Below, in pieces: positions 1 through 10,436 of a DNA stretch of 64,000 nucleotides; within the stretch, counting starts at the first letter, position 1; each line of letters starts with the position of its first letter. The notes beneath the pieces were generated by a model. It saw only the letters and a program-made list of their open reading frames with translations. It ran no database searches and was not told the DNA's origin. Origin of the DNA: Sceloporus undulatus (Eukaryota > Chordata > Lepidosauria > Squamata > Phrynosomatidae); the NCBI RefSeq assembly GCF_019175285.1, contig NC_056527.1, forward strand, positions 116,605,099-116,669,098. Direction: 5' to 3'. Position numbers and translations under genes: made by a program.

Positions 1-196
1 TTGGGGGTCTCCGCTCTTGTGGCAGGTACAGAGGGTAGCTTGCAAGGCACGCCAGGTAACAGTCTGCCACTGCCTGTGTTGCCCACAATCATGGGGAGTG
101 GCGGGAGTTCTTGGTCTGTAACAGCTGGATCACCTTGGTTATAGTGAAGGGGATCACCTGAAGCCCATTTCCCTCAGTTTCCTGCTCAAGCACTTC
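1..196 (-). CDS. DNAH2: DNAH2 exon, AAA1-AAA2 junction with AAA2 Walker A (partial, runs off window)
   Basis: Reading right to left, the translation contains EVLEQE, GLQVIPFTITKVIQLLQTKN and then MIVGNTGSG, with TWRALQA and GDPN further on. This matches the dynein stretch before and across the AAA2 P-loop (GxTGSGKT). The frame shifts at least twice, at the RHS-MIVG step and inside the P-loop (about 60-85), so the Lys-Thr of the Walker A is not read in frame. The likely acceptor is the AG just above 196. The exon continues past the left edge. The identity is secure from the block order, but the sequence quality here is poor or the exon is decayed. Confidence 0.8.
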
Positions 197-486
197 CTTG
201 ATTTGGAAGGAAAGGGAAGAGGAAAGGAAAAACCTTTCTGAGATCCAAAAGCTATAGTAAGCTCTACGTAATATAGCCCACTGCCCCAGGAATGAACGCT
301 ACTGCTTCCCCACCATTTCTATGGGTGGTGAATCCCAGAGAGTAACTAGAAAGGAGAGGGAGAGATCTTTCTCTGATGGTCAGCATCTCAGCAATAGGTG
401 GTGAGGGTGGCCCACTACCCAGAAAAGAGAGGATATGCCCACCGGAGTAAAACTAGATAGGAAAGAGACCAGACTGGTTGGCTGAC

Positions 487-602
487 CTTTCCATAATCAA
501 TGACAGGGCATTCGATGCCCAGAAAGAGGTCCGGAATGATGGCGTTGAAGAGGGGCACATCATGGATGTCAGTTTGGCTATACTTCATTCATGAGGAGAA
601 AC
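487..602 (-). CDS. DNAH2: DNAH2 exon, end of AAA1
   Basis: The translated pieces IAKLTS and VPLFNAII, followed by DLFLGIECPVIDYGK, match the DNAH2 segment that links AAA1 to AAA2. The acceptor ...TTCTTAG lies just above 602 and the donor GTCAGC lies below 487. One or two single-base shifts interrupt the frame near 540-590. The exon before it ends in DEE and this one begins with a Val codon, which agrees with the family's DEEVLLL. Confidence 0.8.
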
Positions 603-1348
603 CTAAGAAGGAACCAAAGCAGAAGAGATGATTAAAGAGCCTACAAGCAGGAGAGCAAAAGTGAAGGGCAGGTACAGGCCTCCCGTAACAGAATTATCAC
701 TCACCCCAAGAGGATCCCATGGTGGAGGGGTTTCTGCATCATTCCCAAAGCCACAAAGGCACACATACAAAGAAGCCCCGCCCCCTGTAACTGGTGTGGA
801 CAGTCATTCTGCCCACCATCATTGCTGTACATAGATCATGCTAACACAGTATGCCCATCCATTCCGGACCCCTCCACAAAGGCAAATAGTTTCAGCGTAA
901 GCTGAAAGCCGCGTAAAAGGTGCCCACGTATGACACGGGCACATTGTAACACAGATGCTGGCGAAACGTCAGGAAGAAAATCTTCTAGAACATGGCCACA
1001 CACAGCCCGAAAAACCCACAAAAAAACTAACACAAGTTACTTTAAAACCGATTTCACAGGAAATTGTTTCAGCCTATTTTTAAATAATATTTTCTCTGTT
1101 TTTACACATAATCTCAGGACCCCAGAATGACTGAAAATAAGCAAATCCATAACAAACAAACAATAAACAAGTATCAGAAATCTTTAAGAATTGTGTGGGA
1201 TGGGAAACACAGCAGAGCTCTTAGCAACCAAGAGCCAAGGACTCTCTGTGCTGGCGCCACGGTTATAGCAGGAGATTGGGAAAGTTGACCCCTGGCCAAG
1301 CCCTCTCAGGTGATGCAGCTTTATGCTGGAAGACCAAGAGCACTGCAC

Positions 1349-1491
1349 CTCCTCATCTGTAAGGTCAGGCCGAACCCTGCGCTTCTTCCCAGTAACGAGC
1401 AGAGAAGTGAGTGCCCAGAGGCCAAAATCATAGTGCTTGGAGAGCTGCTGCAGGCCAATGAGTACAAGGTGTAGACCTTCTTGGCTAGGAC
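1349..1491 (-). CDS. DNAH2: DNAH2 exon, AAA1 C-terminal part
   Basis: It starts after acceptor CCCAG with VLAKKVYTLYSLA, a hallmark dynein AAA1 sequence. It then continues, after a one-base loss, as QQLSKHYDFGLWALTSLL and GKKRRVRPDLTDEE, with donor GTGCAG below 1349. Relative to the recalled family sequence, a Gln-Asp pair before HYDFG is missing and RYAG is altered. Small deletions therefore accumulate here, unlike in the plus-strand exons. Confidence 0.85.
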
Positions 1492-1584
1492 CTGGGAATG
1501 GGAGAAAAGAATTTGGAGCTCTGGCAAGCCTTTCACTGCAGGGGATGGCACTGTGCCCACTTTGGCCACCAACCCATGCAGTAC

Positions 1585-1663
1585 CTTGCAGTTATTGAAC
1601 CTTCTCCAAAGAGTATGATTTCTGCAATGAGGGTGGAATCAGGGCACCACCATGGAGATGGAC
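1585..1663 (-). CDS. DNAH2: DNAH2 AAA1 exon, 3' half (split by DIRS insertion)
   Basis: It translates to ISMVVPDSTLIAEIILFGEG and then NNCK, with donor GTACTG below 1585. A base is missing in the GEGF codons and one is extra near VVP. The family sequence reads FRP-I-(A/S)-MVVPDSTLIAEI, and here the FRP half lies 6.1 kb away at 7,767-7,800. The exon is interrupted at exactly this point by the DIRS element (1,664-7,766). The same four bases, GGAC on the plus strand, occur at both junctions (1,660-1,663 and 7,767-7,770). Confidence 0.8.
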
Positions 1664-1930
1664 AGGTTGCTTACCTGTAACGGTATTTCTTCGAGTGGTC
1701 ATCTGCGAATACATACAAATGGGTTGTACTGCGCCTGCGCAGTGCCTTCGGAAACTTCTGGAATCACTAGGCAAAGTACTCTTTGCAACATGTTGAAACT
1801 TTTTGGCGGTAGCTCCGCCCATCCCTTATAAAGCCCCTGCCTCCCGCTCTTTCCCCAGTTCCGCAATTTTTCCGCCAAGTAGGCGATAAGGGTGAGCCAA
1901 TAAAGAGCAGGACACTGAGGGGAGGATGGG
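1664..1930. repeat. DIRS left inverted terminal repeat
   Basis: The segment containing the CTGCGCCTGCGCAGTGCC core and the 'TCCGCCCATCCCTTATAAAG' stretch occurs in reverse complement at about 7,575-7,766. Inverted ends of this kind are typical of DIRS elements and differ from the direct LTRs of other retroelements. Its outermost part (about 1,671-1,721) is repeated inverted at 1,934-1,983, forming the internal complementary region. Confidence 0.8.
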
Positions 1931-4900
1931 CGGATTTGTATGTATTCGCAGATGACACTCGAAGAAATACCGTTACAGGTAAGCAACCTGTCTTCTTCTT
2001 TGTGGTCCTGCGAATCATACAAATGGGTTGAGACTGCAAGCTAGGTCATGGGGGGAGGGAGTGTCATATAACCTTGTCTCCAACACTATTGTTACTACCA
2101 ATAAAGCAAGAGAAAGACACAAGCGGTGGCTAATTGGTGTTGTTATTATTATCACCATAAGGTTAAGATAAGCAACCAACAAAGCTTCAGGAACTCAACC
2201 AATAGTATCATGAGCCCGAAATTTGATAAACATCTTGTTTGTAGAATGATGCAAAAAGGGAAACAACATGTGCACCCAGACCATAGTCAGTGCAAACCAG
2301 ACAACAAAACAGCCCCCCAAAGGCTGCATCCCTTCTGGCCCTGGTGTCCAACCTGTAGTGCTTGATGAAGGTTATAGGTTGTGACCACACTGCAGCCTTG
2401 CAGATGTCATCCAAGGGCACACCTGCAAAAGGCAGAAGATGCTGCAACTGCCCTGGTAGTGTGAGGACCCGCGCCCTAGCTGACAAGGGTTTACCCAAGA
2501 GTCTTAAGATAAACAAATAGTGTTAGATACCCACTTAGAGAGTCTCTGGAGCCGACAGGCAGTCCTTTTTTGGACTCCGATAGCCACTGGAACAGTCTTT
2601 CGGAGCGGCTAGAGTCTCTCTAGTCCGGTCGAGGTAAAAGGCCAGGGCTCTACGAACGTCTAAGGTGTGCAGGGCTCACGGCATCGTGGTCGGGTTCGGG
2701 GCCAGAGTCGGGAGAACAATGTCCTGGCACATGTGGAACAGAAACAACTTTGGGCAAGAAAGTAATGTCTGTTCTAAGAACTACCTTGTCCAGGTGAAAT
2801 TTGAGGTATGGGTTGGCTCGACGCAAGGCACAGAGCTCGCCCGCAGGCGGGCAGAGGTGATGGCCACCAGAAAAACTGTTTTCCAAGTTAGCAGTCTGAT
2901 GTCCTGGTGGCCAAGGGTTCGAACGGTTTGGACTGTAATGTTCGTAGCACCCATCAAGGCTCCAGGCGGGGGGTAGAGATGCCTGCGGATGGAGGTTACT
3001 GCATCCTTGAGGAAGCCCTCACCAAGGGGTCTGAAAAAGGAGGGCTTCCCATTAAACTGAAAAGAAAAACAGATGGCCGACAAGTAACACTTGACGGAGG
3101 TGAGAGAAAGGCCTGAGTCGATCAAAGACATCAAAAGTCCAGACCACCGTGTCGTGACTTGGGCTGGAGACAGTTGTCTGCTGCTAGGAACTGGTGAACC
3201 TGTTCCATTTCAAAGCATAGGACTCTGAGTAGCTGGCTTGTGGGCAGCCAGAATGACTCTGCGTCGGGGACAGTAGCCGTGCTAGGGATGGATCCTCCAC
3301 TACCGGGGAAGGTGTCGAGTCCGGTGTGCGAACCGCGCTCTTGAACCGTGAGGAGATCGGTCTGTGCTCGATCCGGAGGAAGTTGGCCCGGGAGAGGTGG
3401 AGGAGGCAGGGGAACCAAGGTTGTCCCGCGCACCATGGAGGTGATCAGGAGGGCATCCGTGGCATCCGAGTCATCTTGGAACTGTCCTGGTGATCAGCGG
3501 GAAGGGGGGAAAACGCGTACAGCATAACCCCCGACCAGAGGAACCCGAACGCGTCCCCGAGGGATGGTTCGTGTCGCGTTCGGAGCAGAACTGGGGACAA
3601 TGGGTGTTGTGGACGTCGCGAACAGTCTAGTGGGTGTTCCCACCGACTGAAGAGGTCGAGCACCGTGTCGGGGTGGAGTCTCCACTCGTGGGCATTGAGA
3701 CGGAGACCTGCTGAGAAGGTCGCCAGGTCGTTCTGGATACCCGGCAGGTGCACGCCTGGAGTAGGATGTTCCGGTCTATGCACCAATCCCAGACCTCGAG
3801 TGTGATGTCGAGTAGTGTGGCGAGATCTGGTTCCTCCCTGCTTGTTCAGGTAATACATGACGGTGGTGTGTCCGTCCTGAGCTGAACAACCTGTTGGATA
3901 GGGAGGCGTCGAAGACTTAGAGCCTTCTGTACGCGCAACAGCTCTAGGGCATGATGTGCAGCTCCTTTCGGCTGGGACCACTGGCCTTTGGCCCACAGTC
4001 TGTGGTGTGGCTCCCCATCCGTCCTCTGATGCGTCGGTGGTCAACACAACCTCGGCTGGGTTGTGGAAAAAGGCATGCCGGCCAAACGTTCCGGGAGTCG
4101 AGCCACCAGCGGAGGGAGCGGGCGGACTGGCCTGCGGGATCGTGAGATGACGTGACGGGTGGTCGGCCTCTGGGTCGAAGACGAAAGGAACCAGGACTGG
4201 AGAGGTGGGACCGGAGCCTTGCCCACGGTGTTACGAAGGTTGTTGACGCGCATATGCCCTAGGGCTACCTGGACGTCCCTGGCAATGATCTTCTTTGGCC
4301 GACACATCTGTTGGATGGCTCGGGCGAGGGTTCGGAAACGGTCGGAGGGCAAGGATGCGACACAAGTGTCTGAGTCGAGGGTCGGCCTGGAGGGCAGTAG
4401 TGAGACTTCTCGAGGTTTACAACCAGTCCCAGATTTGTAGGAGCCTAAGGTTTCGGCAATGTGAGGCTGAGCTCTTGGTCCGATGGCGCCACAATCAGCC
4501 AGTCTCAGGTACGGGAAGACTCTGATGCCCCGGCGATGTAGATGGGATACTACAGGTGCCATGCACTTGGTGAAAACTCGAGGGGCTGTGGACAGACCGA
4601 AGGGGAGGACGTTGTACTTGTAGGCGTCGTCCCAACGGCAAGGGCTAAGAACCTGCGGTGACTCTCCGGATGCTGACGTGGAAGTAGGCGTCCTTAGGTC
4701 GATCGTCGCAAACCACAGGCCCTGGATAATAAAGGCAAGATAGAAGCAAGCAGTTACCATACAAAACGCCTGTAGGAGAGATAGGCGTTAAGGGCTCTTA
4801 AGTCTAGATGGGCCTGATGCCCCCATGGCCTTGGGGACTGGTAAAATAGACTGAGAGAAGACCATGCTAGGAAAGTCCATGGCGTCCTAGCGCCTTTGCT

Positions 4901-7574
4901 AAGAGGTGGCTACTTCGTCGAGAAGGGGGCCGAGGGGAGGGTGGAAAGGAAACTCCAGTTGGTGGGAGTTCTTCGAATCAAGGGCGTAACCCTACGGAGA
5001 TGGTAAGTGCCCAAGAATCGGTGGAGATCGAGGCCCAGACGGTGGAAAATGGCCTCAGTCTATCTAGGAAGACAGGAGAGGAAGGGGTGACGGAGTACGC
5101 GCGTCGTCCCTCAGTTCCTCTTCTTGTTTTGTTCGGGATCCTGCCTCCTGTAGCCTTTTTTGTACTTGGAGCCAGAACGACGTCCCGAAGAAGAAGAGGA
5201 TTGGGAGGGATAACGCTGTCTGGCTGGGTCCTGACGCTGGAACGGGCGGTCCTGCTGATAGGGTCTCTGGCCCTGGCCATACCACTGACGGATGCCTGTA
5301 AGCGCTTACGGGAAGAGCCTGGGGAGAGGACGACATACCGTGTTTTTCTTGGCTCGCGGTCCTCATCCTATACTTGAAATTCAAACTTCTCATCCGTTTC
5401 GCGTGTGGAAGAGGCCATCTCATCGAAGGACATGTCCTCGATTGTGGAGGGGCATTCTGGTTTCAAATCGGAGGACCTCAACCATGCATGCCTCCGCAAG
5501 GCGATGGCTGCTGACTGGATTTCGCGCACAGTCAGTAGAATGTCTTGCCGATGTGATGATCCAGCTGCCAATTGAATGAGCCTCGTCTCGGACCTCGGAG
5601 AGGATGCCTTGGGAGTCGTCGGGAAGGCCGGAATGAGAGGGGAGATCTTCTCCATGAGCCATTGTATGTATGCGCCCATACACGCGTTGTAATTGGCTAT
5701 CTCTCATCCCCAGGGCCGAAGAAAAATAGGCCTTTTAGCGAGGGCGTCGATTTCTTAGCCTCTCTGTCCGACGGCATCAAGGAAGCTTTAGGAGTGGGAG
5801 GCGCGCTGGGAACCCTCCACGATGGCCGAATTCTGGCGCGGGTGTTCAAGCAGCCATGTCGGCGCGGACCATCTGTACAGGGATCAATCTTCCTGTTACT
5901 AGCAGCTGTCGATGCTGGGCTGCCCAGAACGTCTGGCTAGCTTCTCCAATGAAGGGAGCAGAGGAATGGCAGGTGGAGTGGGGAGTTGCCATGAATCCTC
6001 CTCTCGATTGGATCCGAGGCCTCATCTTCTGCCTGGGCGAATTGGATATCAAGAGCGTTCCCATCTTAATCACGTGCTCGGCAAATGTGCGGACGTCCCA
6101 GGGGGACACTGCACCCGGCTGGGCAAACTCCTGATTCGACGGCCGATAGTTGTCTTCAGAAGGCATCCGAGTCGTCTCCAGGATGATAGTGAGCCTGAGA
6201 GGATGTCTCCTGTCTTGACTCCAGATCAACGACCTCCAGATCGGTGGCCGCCGAAAGCGGCTAGGGGAACTGTCGCCGCGCGGGAGGGCCTGGAGGATGC
6301 ACGTGGGCGAGGTCTCCTCAGCAGGCGGCCAAGTGGGATTTGATGTAGTCGCGGGGAACAGCCATGTAGTAGGTGTCAGTCCACCTCATCGTAGAAATGT
6401 CGGCCTCGGAGGGACGTGGAGGAGATGGCGAGGCGGCACGATGGCACCAAGGCACGGTGAACCATCGACGTGGGCATCGGGGGGGGATCGCCTGTCCTCT
6501 CTCGGGCTGGCAGGTGATGCTGGCTCGGAAAGGTCCATAATGATGTCCTCCGGAGCATGACGGAACGTCGAGAGGGGCCGGGACCCGGTTGGGGAAGTGC
6601 TTCGGCGCCCGGGACGGGTGTCGACAGTCTGGGGGTCCGGAGAGCTCTAGCCGCGGAGCGAGAATCCGAAGGTCTCCGATCGGCCATCCGTGGCTCTCGG
6701 GGGGTCTCCTTATGCCTGGACCCTCCGTATCCCGTTTCTCAGAATGGTGGGCCTTGGCGGCCGAGTGTCCTCGTCCGGGGACCTCGCACGGGACTTCTTT
6801 GAAGCCGAAGGCGCCAGCGGCAGGTGGCCTGGGCCTTGGCTGGGTCGGGAGATTTTAAGGCCTTGGTGGTAGAGGCCTGAGGGGACAGAGGATTTCGAGG
6901 CAGAAACCCTGTGGGAGCTCGAATCCTTGTCTGAAGCGCGCTCCCTTGAGCTCTTCTTGCGCTTCTCTGTTTTATCCTTCTTGGAGGATGAGTGGCGCCT
7001 TCCAACGGGGCCTCGGTGCCGGGGCATCCAGGGAGGCTCGAGGAACGGATGACGAGGTGGGAGGCAACATCTCCAGCTCTACCAGGCTCGGCAGGGAACA
7101 AGTTGGGCGGAGTCTCGGGCAAGGTCGGCAACGGGTTTGCGGCCGTGGAAGGAGCCGGTAGGGAAGACATAGCGCCCGCGGTGAAAACCTTCGTGTAAAT
7201 AGCGGCCTTTAATCTAGTCTCCTATTTTTCCTGGCCTGAGGGGTTATAAAGATTTGCACAAGGCACAGGATGCAGGAACATGCGCCTCGCCCAAACAAAG
7301 AAGGCCAGAGTGGGGGTCTGACCGGGAATCTTACCCCCGCAAACAGAACATTTCTTAAAGGGAACTATGGCATGGTCCACTCACAACTCGAGTCAGACGT
7401 CCGAGGTCAATGGCGGTCCGGGAAGATTGCCAAATCAAAAGGAGCGAGCAAAAACACAGTCCAGAGTCCAAGCCAAATGGTCAATAAGGTCAAACAAAGA
7501 GTGGTCAAATAACGTCCGAGGTCAAAAACGTGATTCCAAACTGAGATTCCAACAGCGAAGTTCCCTAAGCAGCA

Positions 7575-7766
7575 ACGCGGCGGAAAAAAGGAACTGGGGA
7601 AAGAGCGGGAAGGCAGGGGCTTTATAAGGGATGGGCGGAGCTACCGCCAAAAAGTTTCAACATGTTGCAAAGAGTACTTTGCCTAGTGATTCCAGAAGTT
7701 TCCGAAGGCACTGCGCAGGCGCAGTAAACCCATTTGTATGATTCGCAGAGACCAACGAAGAAGAAA
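7575..7766. repeat. DIRS right inverted terminal repeat
   Basis: Reverse complement of the left end, starting near 'GGAACTGGGGAAAGAGCGGG' and ending at the junction with the DNAH2 exon at 7,767. Confidence 0.8.
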
Positions 7767-7800
7767 GGACGGAACATGGACTTGAGATTGTCAGCATATC
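7767..7800 (-). CDS. DNAH2: DNAH2 AAA1 exon, 5' half (split by DIRS insertion)
   Basis: After an acceptor reading GGCCAG above 7,800, the minus strand reads GYADNLKSMFRP. Dyneins here have GYAGRTELP(D/E)NLKSMFRP, so six conserved residues (GRTELP, 18 bases) appear to be missing. The preceding exon ends in AAC CCA G, so its phase fits a GA start. The exon then stops at the DIRS boundary and resumes at 1,663. Confidence 0.75.
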
Positions 7801-7933
7801 CTGGCCATATGGCACAGGGAAGAGCTCAGTACAGGGCACTGGGCCAGCGACAGAGGTATGTCCACCTTATCCACCCCCCTGCTATTCAGCTCAGCTCACT
7901 CTTTGTCCCATCCGAGATCTCCTAGATTCCCAC

Positions 7934-8112
7934 CTGGGTTCATGGTGAAAAAATGCCACAGACAACACCAAGTTGATTTCATGGCCTTCAAAGGTGAAGC
8001 GAGTCATGTTGGCAGCTAAAGCTGAGAGGATGGAAAGGATCTGCTGAGCCACAACAGACAGCACTTCAATGTTGATGCGGGTGAACTCATCAAAGCAGCC
8101 CCAGGCACCTGT
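7934..8112 (-). CDS. DNAH2: DNAH2 exon, AAA1 Walker B and sensor region
   Basis: It reads TGAWGCFDEFTRINIEVLSV, VAQQILSILSALAAN, TRFTFEGHEINLV and, after small losses, TMNPG. CFDEF(N/T)R is the AAA1 Walker B and TMNPG follows it in all dyneins. The acceptor CCTCAACAG precedes 8,112 and the donor GTGGGA follows 7,934. The frame breaks after INLV, where the family has WSCGIFI. Confidence 0.88.
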
Positions 8113-8251
8113 CTGTTGAGGTAAAGAAGGCAATGAGCTGGAGGAAAGCCAGGGCACCCGTAGGAAGTTCAAGAGCTGATTTGCATCAGGAGCCCAGCCT
8201 GGTGATAAGCAACTGACACAACACAAGTTCCACACACTACATCTTACTTAC

Positions 8252-8432
8252 TTGTGCCAGGCCAGAGTACATGTGCCCCATCGACTTGTAGTCCAGGCCT
8301 TCAGAGCAATTCACCACAATCACGTACATGCCCAGGCTCCTTTCACTGGTCTCTGTCTTGCCAGTGCCTGCAGGACCTTTGGGGGACCCTCCCCGGTGGA
8401 GGTGGAGGGCTGTGGTCAGGGTCATGTAGCAC
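8252..8432 (-). CDS. DNAH2: DNAH2 exon, AAA1 Walker A (P-loop)
   Basis: It reads [47 protein letters not shown] and [16 protein letters not shown] is the catalytic AAA1 P-loop, the main ATPase site of the motor. Acceptor TTCACAG lies above 8,432 and donor GTAAGT below 8,252. Between TET and LGMY the window has SERS where the family has VKDLGKS, a net loss of three residues. The exon is otherwise open in one frame. Confidence 0.9.
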
Positions 8433-9114
8433 CTGTGAAGAAAGCAACCTGAACCTTGTTGACTTTTCTCAGAGCAGGACTGTGGGTGCACCACAGCTGG
8501 TTTCCTCACTTCTCATTGGCCATGCTGCACTCTTTCCTGCTCTGTCTATGCTCCATTCGTTTCCATTGCACACCCGCAAACAGAGGCCACCTCAACAGTG
8601 TCCCTCTCAGGGGGGTAGCTATGGGTAGGGGGAAAAAATTAGGGTGTTCTCCCAACTAAGAGCTCTGCCCTCCTCAATGAAATTATCCTGGTGATGTCCA
8701 AATTTCTAGCATTATAATAACTTAAAAATAAAACTTAAAAATTCAGTTGAGTATTTAAAAATACAGTTTAAGCATTCAATGAAAAAAGGCACAGTGACAA
8801 GGGAATGCAAAGCAACAAATAAAGAGTTCTAAGGGGACAATTTCTAATGTCCATCTCAGCAATGCTAGGGATGTGAGGACTGATGGAAACTTTTATCCAT
8901 CGATGTTTATTTGGGAGCCCAGTGGCCTTTATTTGCCTGGTAATTACATTCCTGATCCCCTCCTGATCTTCTTAGTGGATCCCTCGGCTTGCCAACCAAG
9001 ACAAGAAGACCAGGTTGCAACCGTCAGAAAGTCACACCAGCTCTTCCACATGCCCACCTCTCTATTCAACAAGCGCCAAAACAATATGGGTCAGAGGCTC
9101 ATGCCATGGGGTAC

Positions 9115-9215
9115 CTGTCAGTAAGTGGGGTGATGACCAGCCGCCAGAGTTTCCCAGTATTCATAGCCATAGGCAAACGCGTGTTGGTCTGTCGGATGAC
9201 ACAGCCGTCCAGGTC
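9115..9215 (-). CDS. DNAH2: DNAH2 exon, linker end to AAA1 start
   Basis: It reads DLDGCVIRQTNTR, YGYEY, GNSG and then LVITPLTDR, matching the conserved dynein entry into AAA1 (YEYLGN..RLVITPLTDRCY). Acceptor TTTTCAG lies above 9,215 and donor GTACCC below 9,115. The phase (AG|G) agrees with the next exon. Two single-base losses disturb the frame around YEY-GNSG. Confidence 0.82.
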
Positions 9216-10436
9216 CTGAAAACAGAGTTTCCATCATGTGCATTCAGACAGGAATGGGAAGGAAAGGCAGAGGGAGATCATCCAATCCAGGGATTATGAG
9301 ACACTTCTACAGCAGTGGTTAAAGACGACATTCTGCCACAGCTTTTTAAGCTCCATGTTTTTTTCACCATGCAGAAGAAAGAAAGTGTGAAACGCTGGGG
9401 GGACAGATGGTTCTCAAATGGGTCTCCCAGCAGCCAGATTCCAGCACCTGACTCCTGTGCTACCTACAGGCCATTCTCCTGCAGCCCAGCTGAAGGGTTC
9501 AAGCGCACTTTCGAGGGCAGCAGTATTGGCTGCCCAAGCACTGTTGCTGACTCTCGCGGCCAACGCCTATCTAACAGAAAGAGACGTGAGGCCCTCGAGA
9601 TGCTACTGAAGTACTATCGGGCGGCTCTGCAGCATAGCCAATCATAAGGGCTAAACAGGAGGCACAGTCCAACAAAATCCAGAGATTCCCCACTTCTGCT
9701 TAGTGTAAGGATCAATAAGCACTTGCTCCCATTTCCCAGTTGGTGGCTTGGTTCTGGAAGCTTTGGCACTCTGGACCCTCTTCTTTCTTTGGATCTTGAG
9801 AGCTCTGCTTGGGTTTGACTACAGCCTGCATCTTCTTTCCATTCCGCACTTTGGTTTTTGTTCTGTACCCAATCTTGCCTGGGCCCACCGGTTCCGTAAA
9901 CAACTACAGCCTGGTCTCAACCAGCCTAGTAGAAAGTTTGTTGTTGCTGTGTACCTTCAAGTAATTTCTGACTGTTAGTGCCTAAGGCAATTGTATCATG
10001 AGGTTTCTGGGGCGAGAGTGTGTGATTGCCCAAGCAAGGCAGGCTGCAAAAAGTCCATGCTGGGAACAAGTGGAAGCCTACAGCTTTCAGGGCAACCTCC
10101 TGATCACCTCCTAAATGCAAATTCCAGAGCTGAGCAGCTCTAAAAGCAAAAGAGCCAGAATGGGAGCTCTTCCACAGCCTTTGGTTCTCCCTTATCAAGC
10201 AGTCTGGCTGCTGCTCACCAGTCCTTAAGGGTGCACCTGGAAGAAGAGAGTTCAGAGACCCAGGTTAGCTCAGGCTCAGGCTTCCCCAGCAGCACATTCG
10301 CGTTGGTTCTAAACCACAGACAGCAGAGGGAGTGAAAGGCAGGATGGATGAAGTGGGGAGGTAGATACCAACCCTTCTGCCAGCAGAGAGCAGAAGCAGA
10401 AACCATTAGCACTCTCTTGTCTTTCTCTTTCAATCT
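9216..10436. other. DNAH2 intron sequence
   Basis: The stretch between the exons at 9,215 and 12,501 contains no further dynein exon that I can see. It holds a degraded SINE tail at about 9,938-10,010 and otherwise no recognised feature before the minisatellite-bearing element. Confidence 0.5.
9938..10010 (-). repeat. tRNA-derived SINE, 3' part, degraded
   Basis: It contains GTTGTTGCTGTGTACCTTCA and 'AGTAATTTCTGACT', the minus-strand form of the squamate SINE tail also seen at 22.5 and 54.2 kb. Confidence 0.55.

Larger units (their letters stand above)
1664..7766 (-). mobile_element. DIRS-type retrotransposon (tyrosine-recombinase, LTR kin), fossil
   Basis: This is a DIRS-group element of about 6.1 kb in minus orientation. 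Its parts are: an inverted terminal repeat at about 1,664-1,930 and its partner at about 7,575-7,766; an internal region complementary to the ends at about 1,930-2,045; a tyrosine-recombinase-like region at about 2,200-3,440 (TSVKCYLSAI, LLTWKTVFLVAITSARLRAS); reverse transcriptase and RNase H at about 3,440-4,800 (YKYNVLPFGLSTAPRVFTK, TTDASEDGWGA, NTTVMYYLN-like); and a basic, Ser-rich gag-like region at about 4,980-7,190. The reading frames are broken in roughly half a dozen or more places, so it is not functional as read. Motifs are still easy to recognise, which suggests a fairly young insertion. DIRS elements are known in lizards. It lies inside a DNAH2 exon. Confidence 0.85.

Noticed and set aside
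5000-5377. Plus-strand frames of 100-150 codons within 5.0-7.2 kb
   Set aside because: They are antisense shadows of the gag-like region of the DIRS element.
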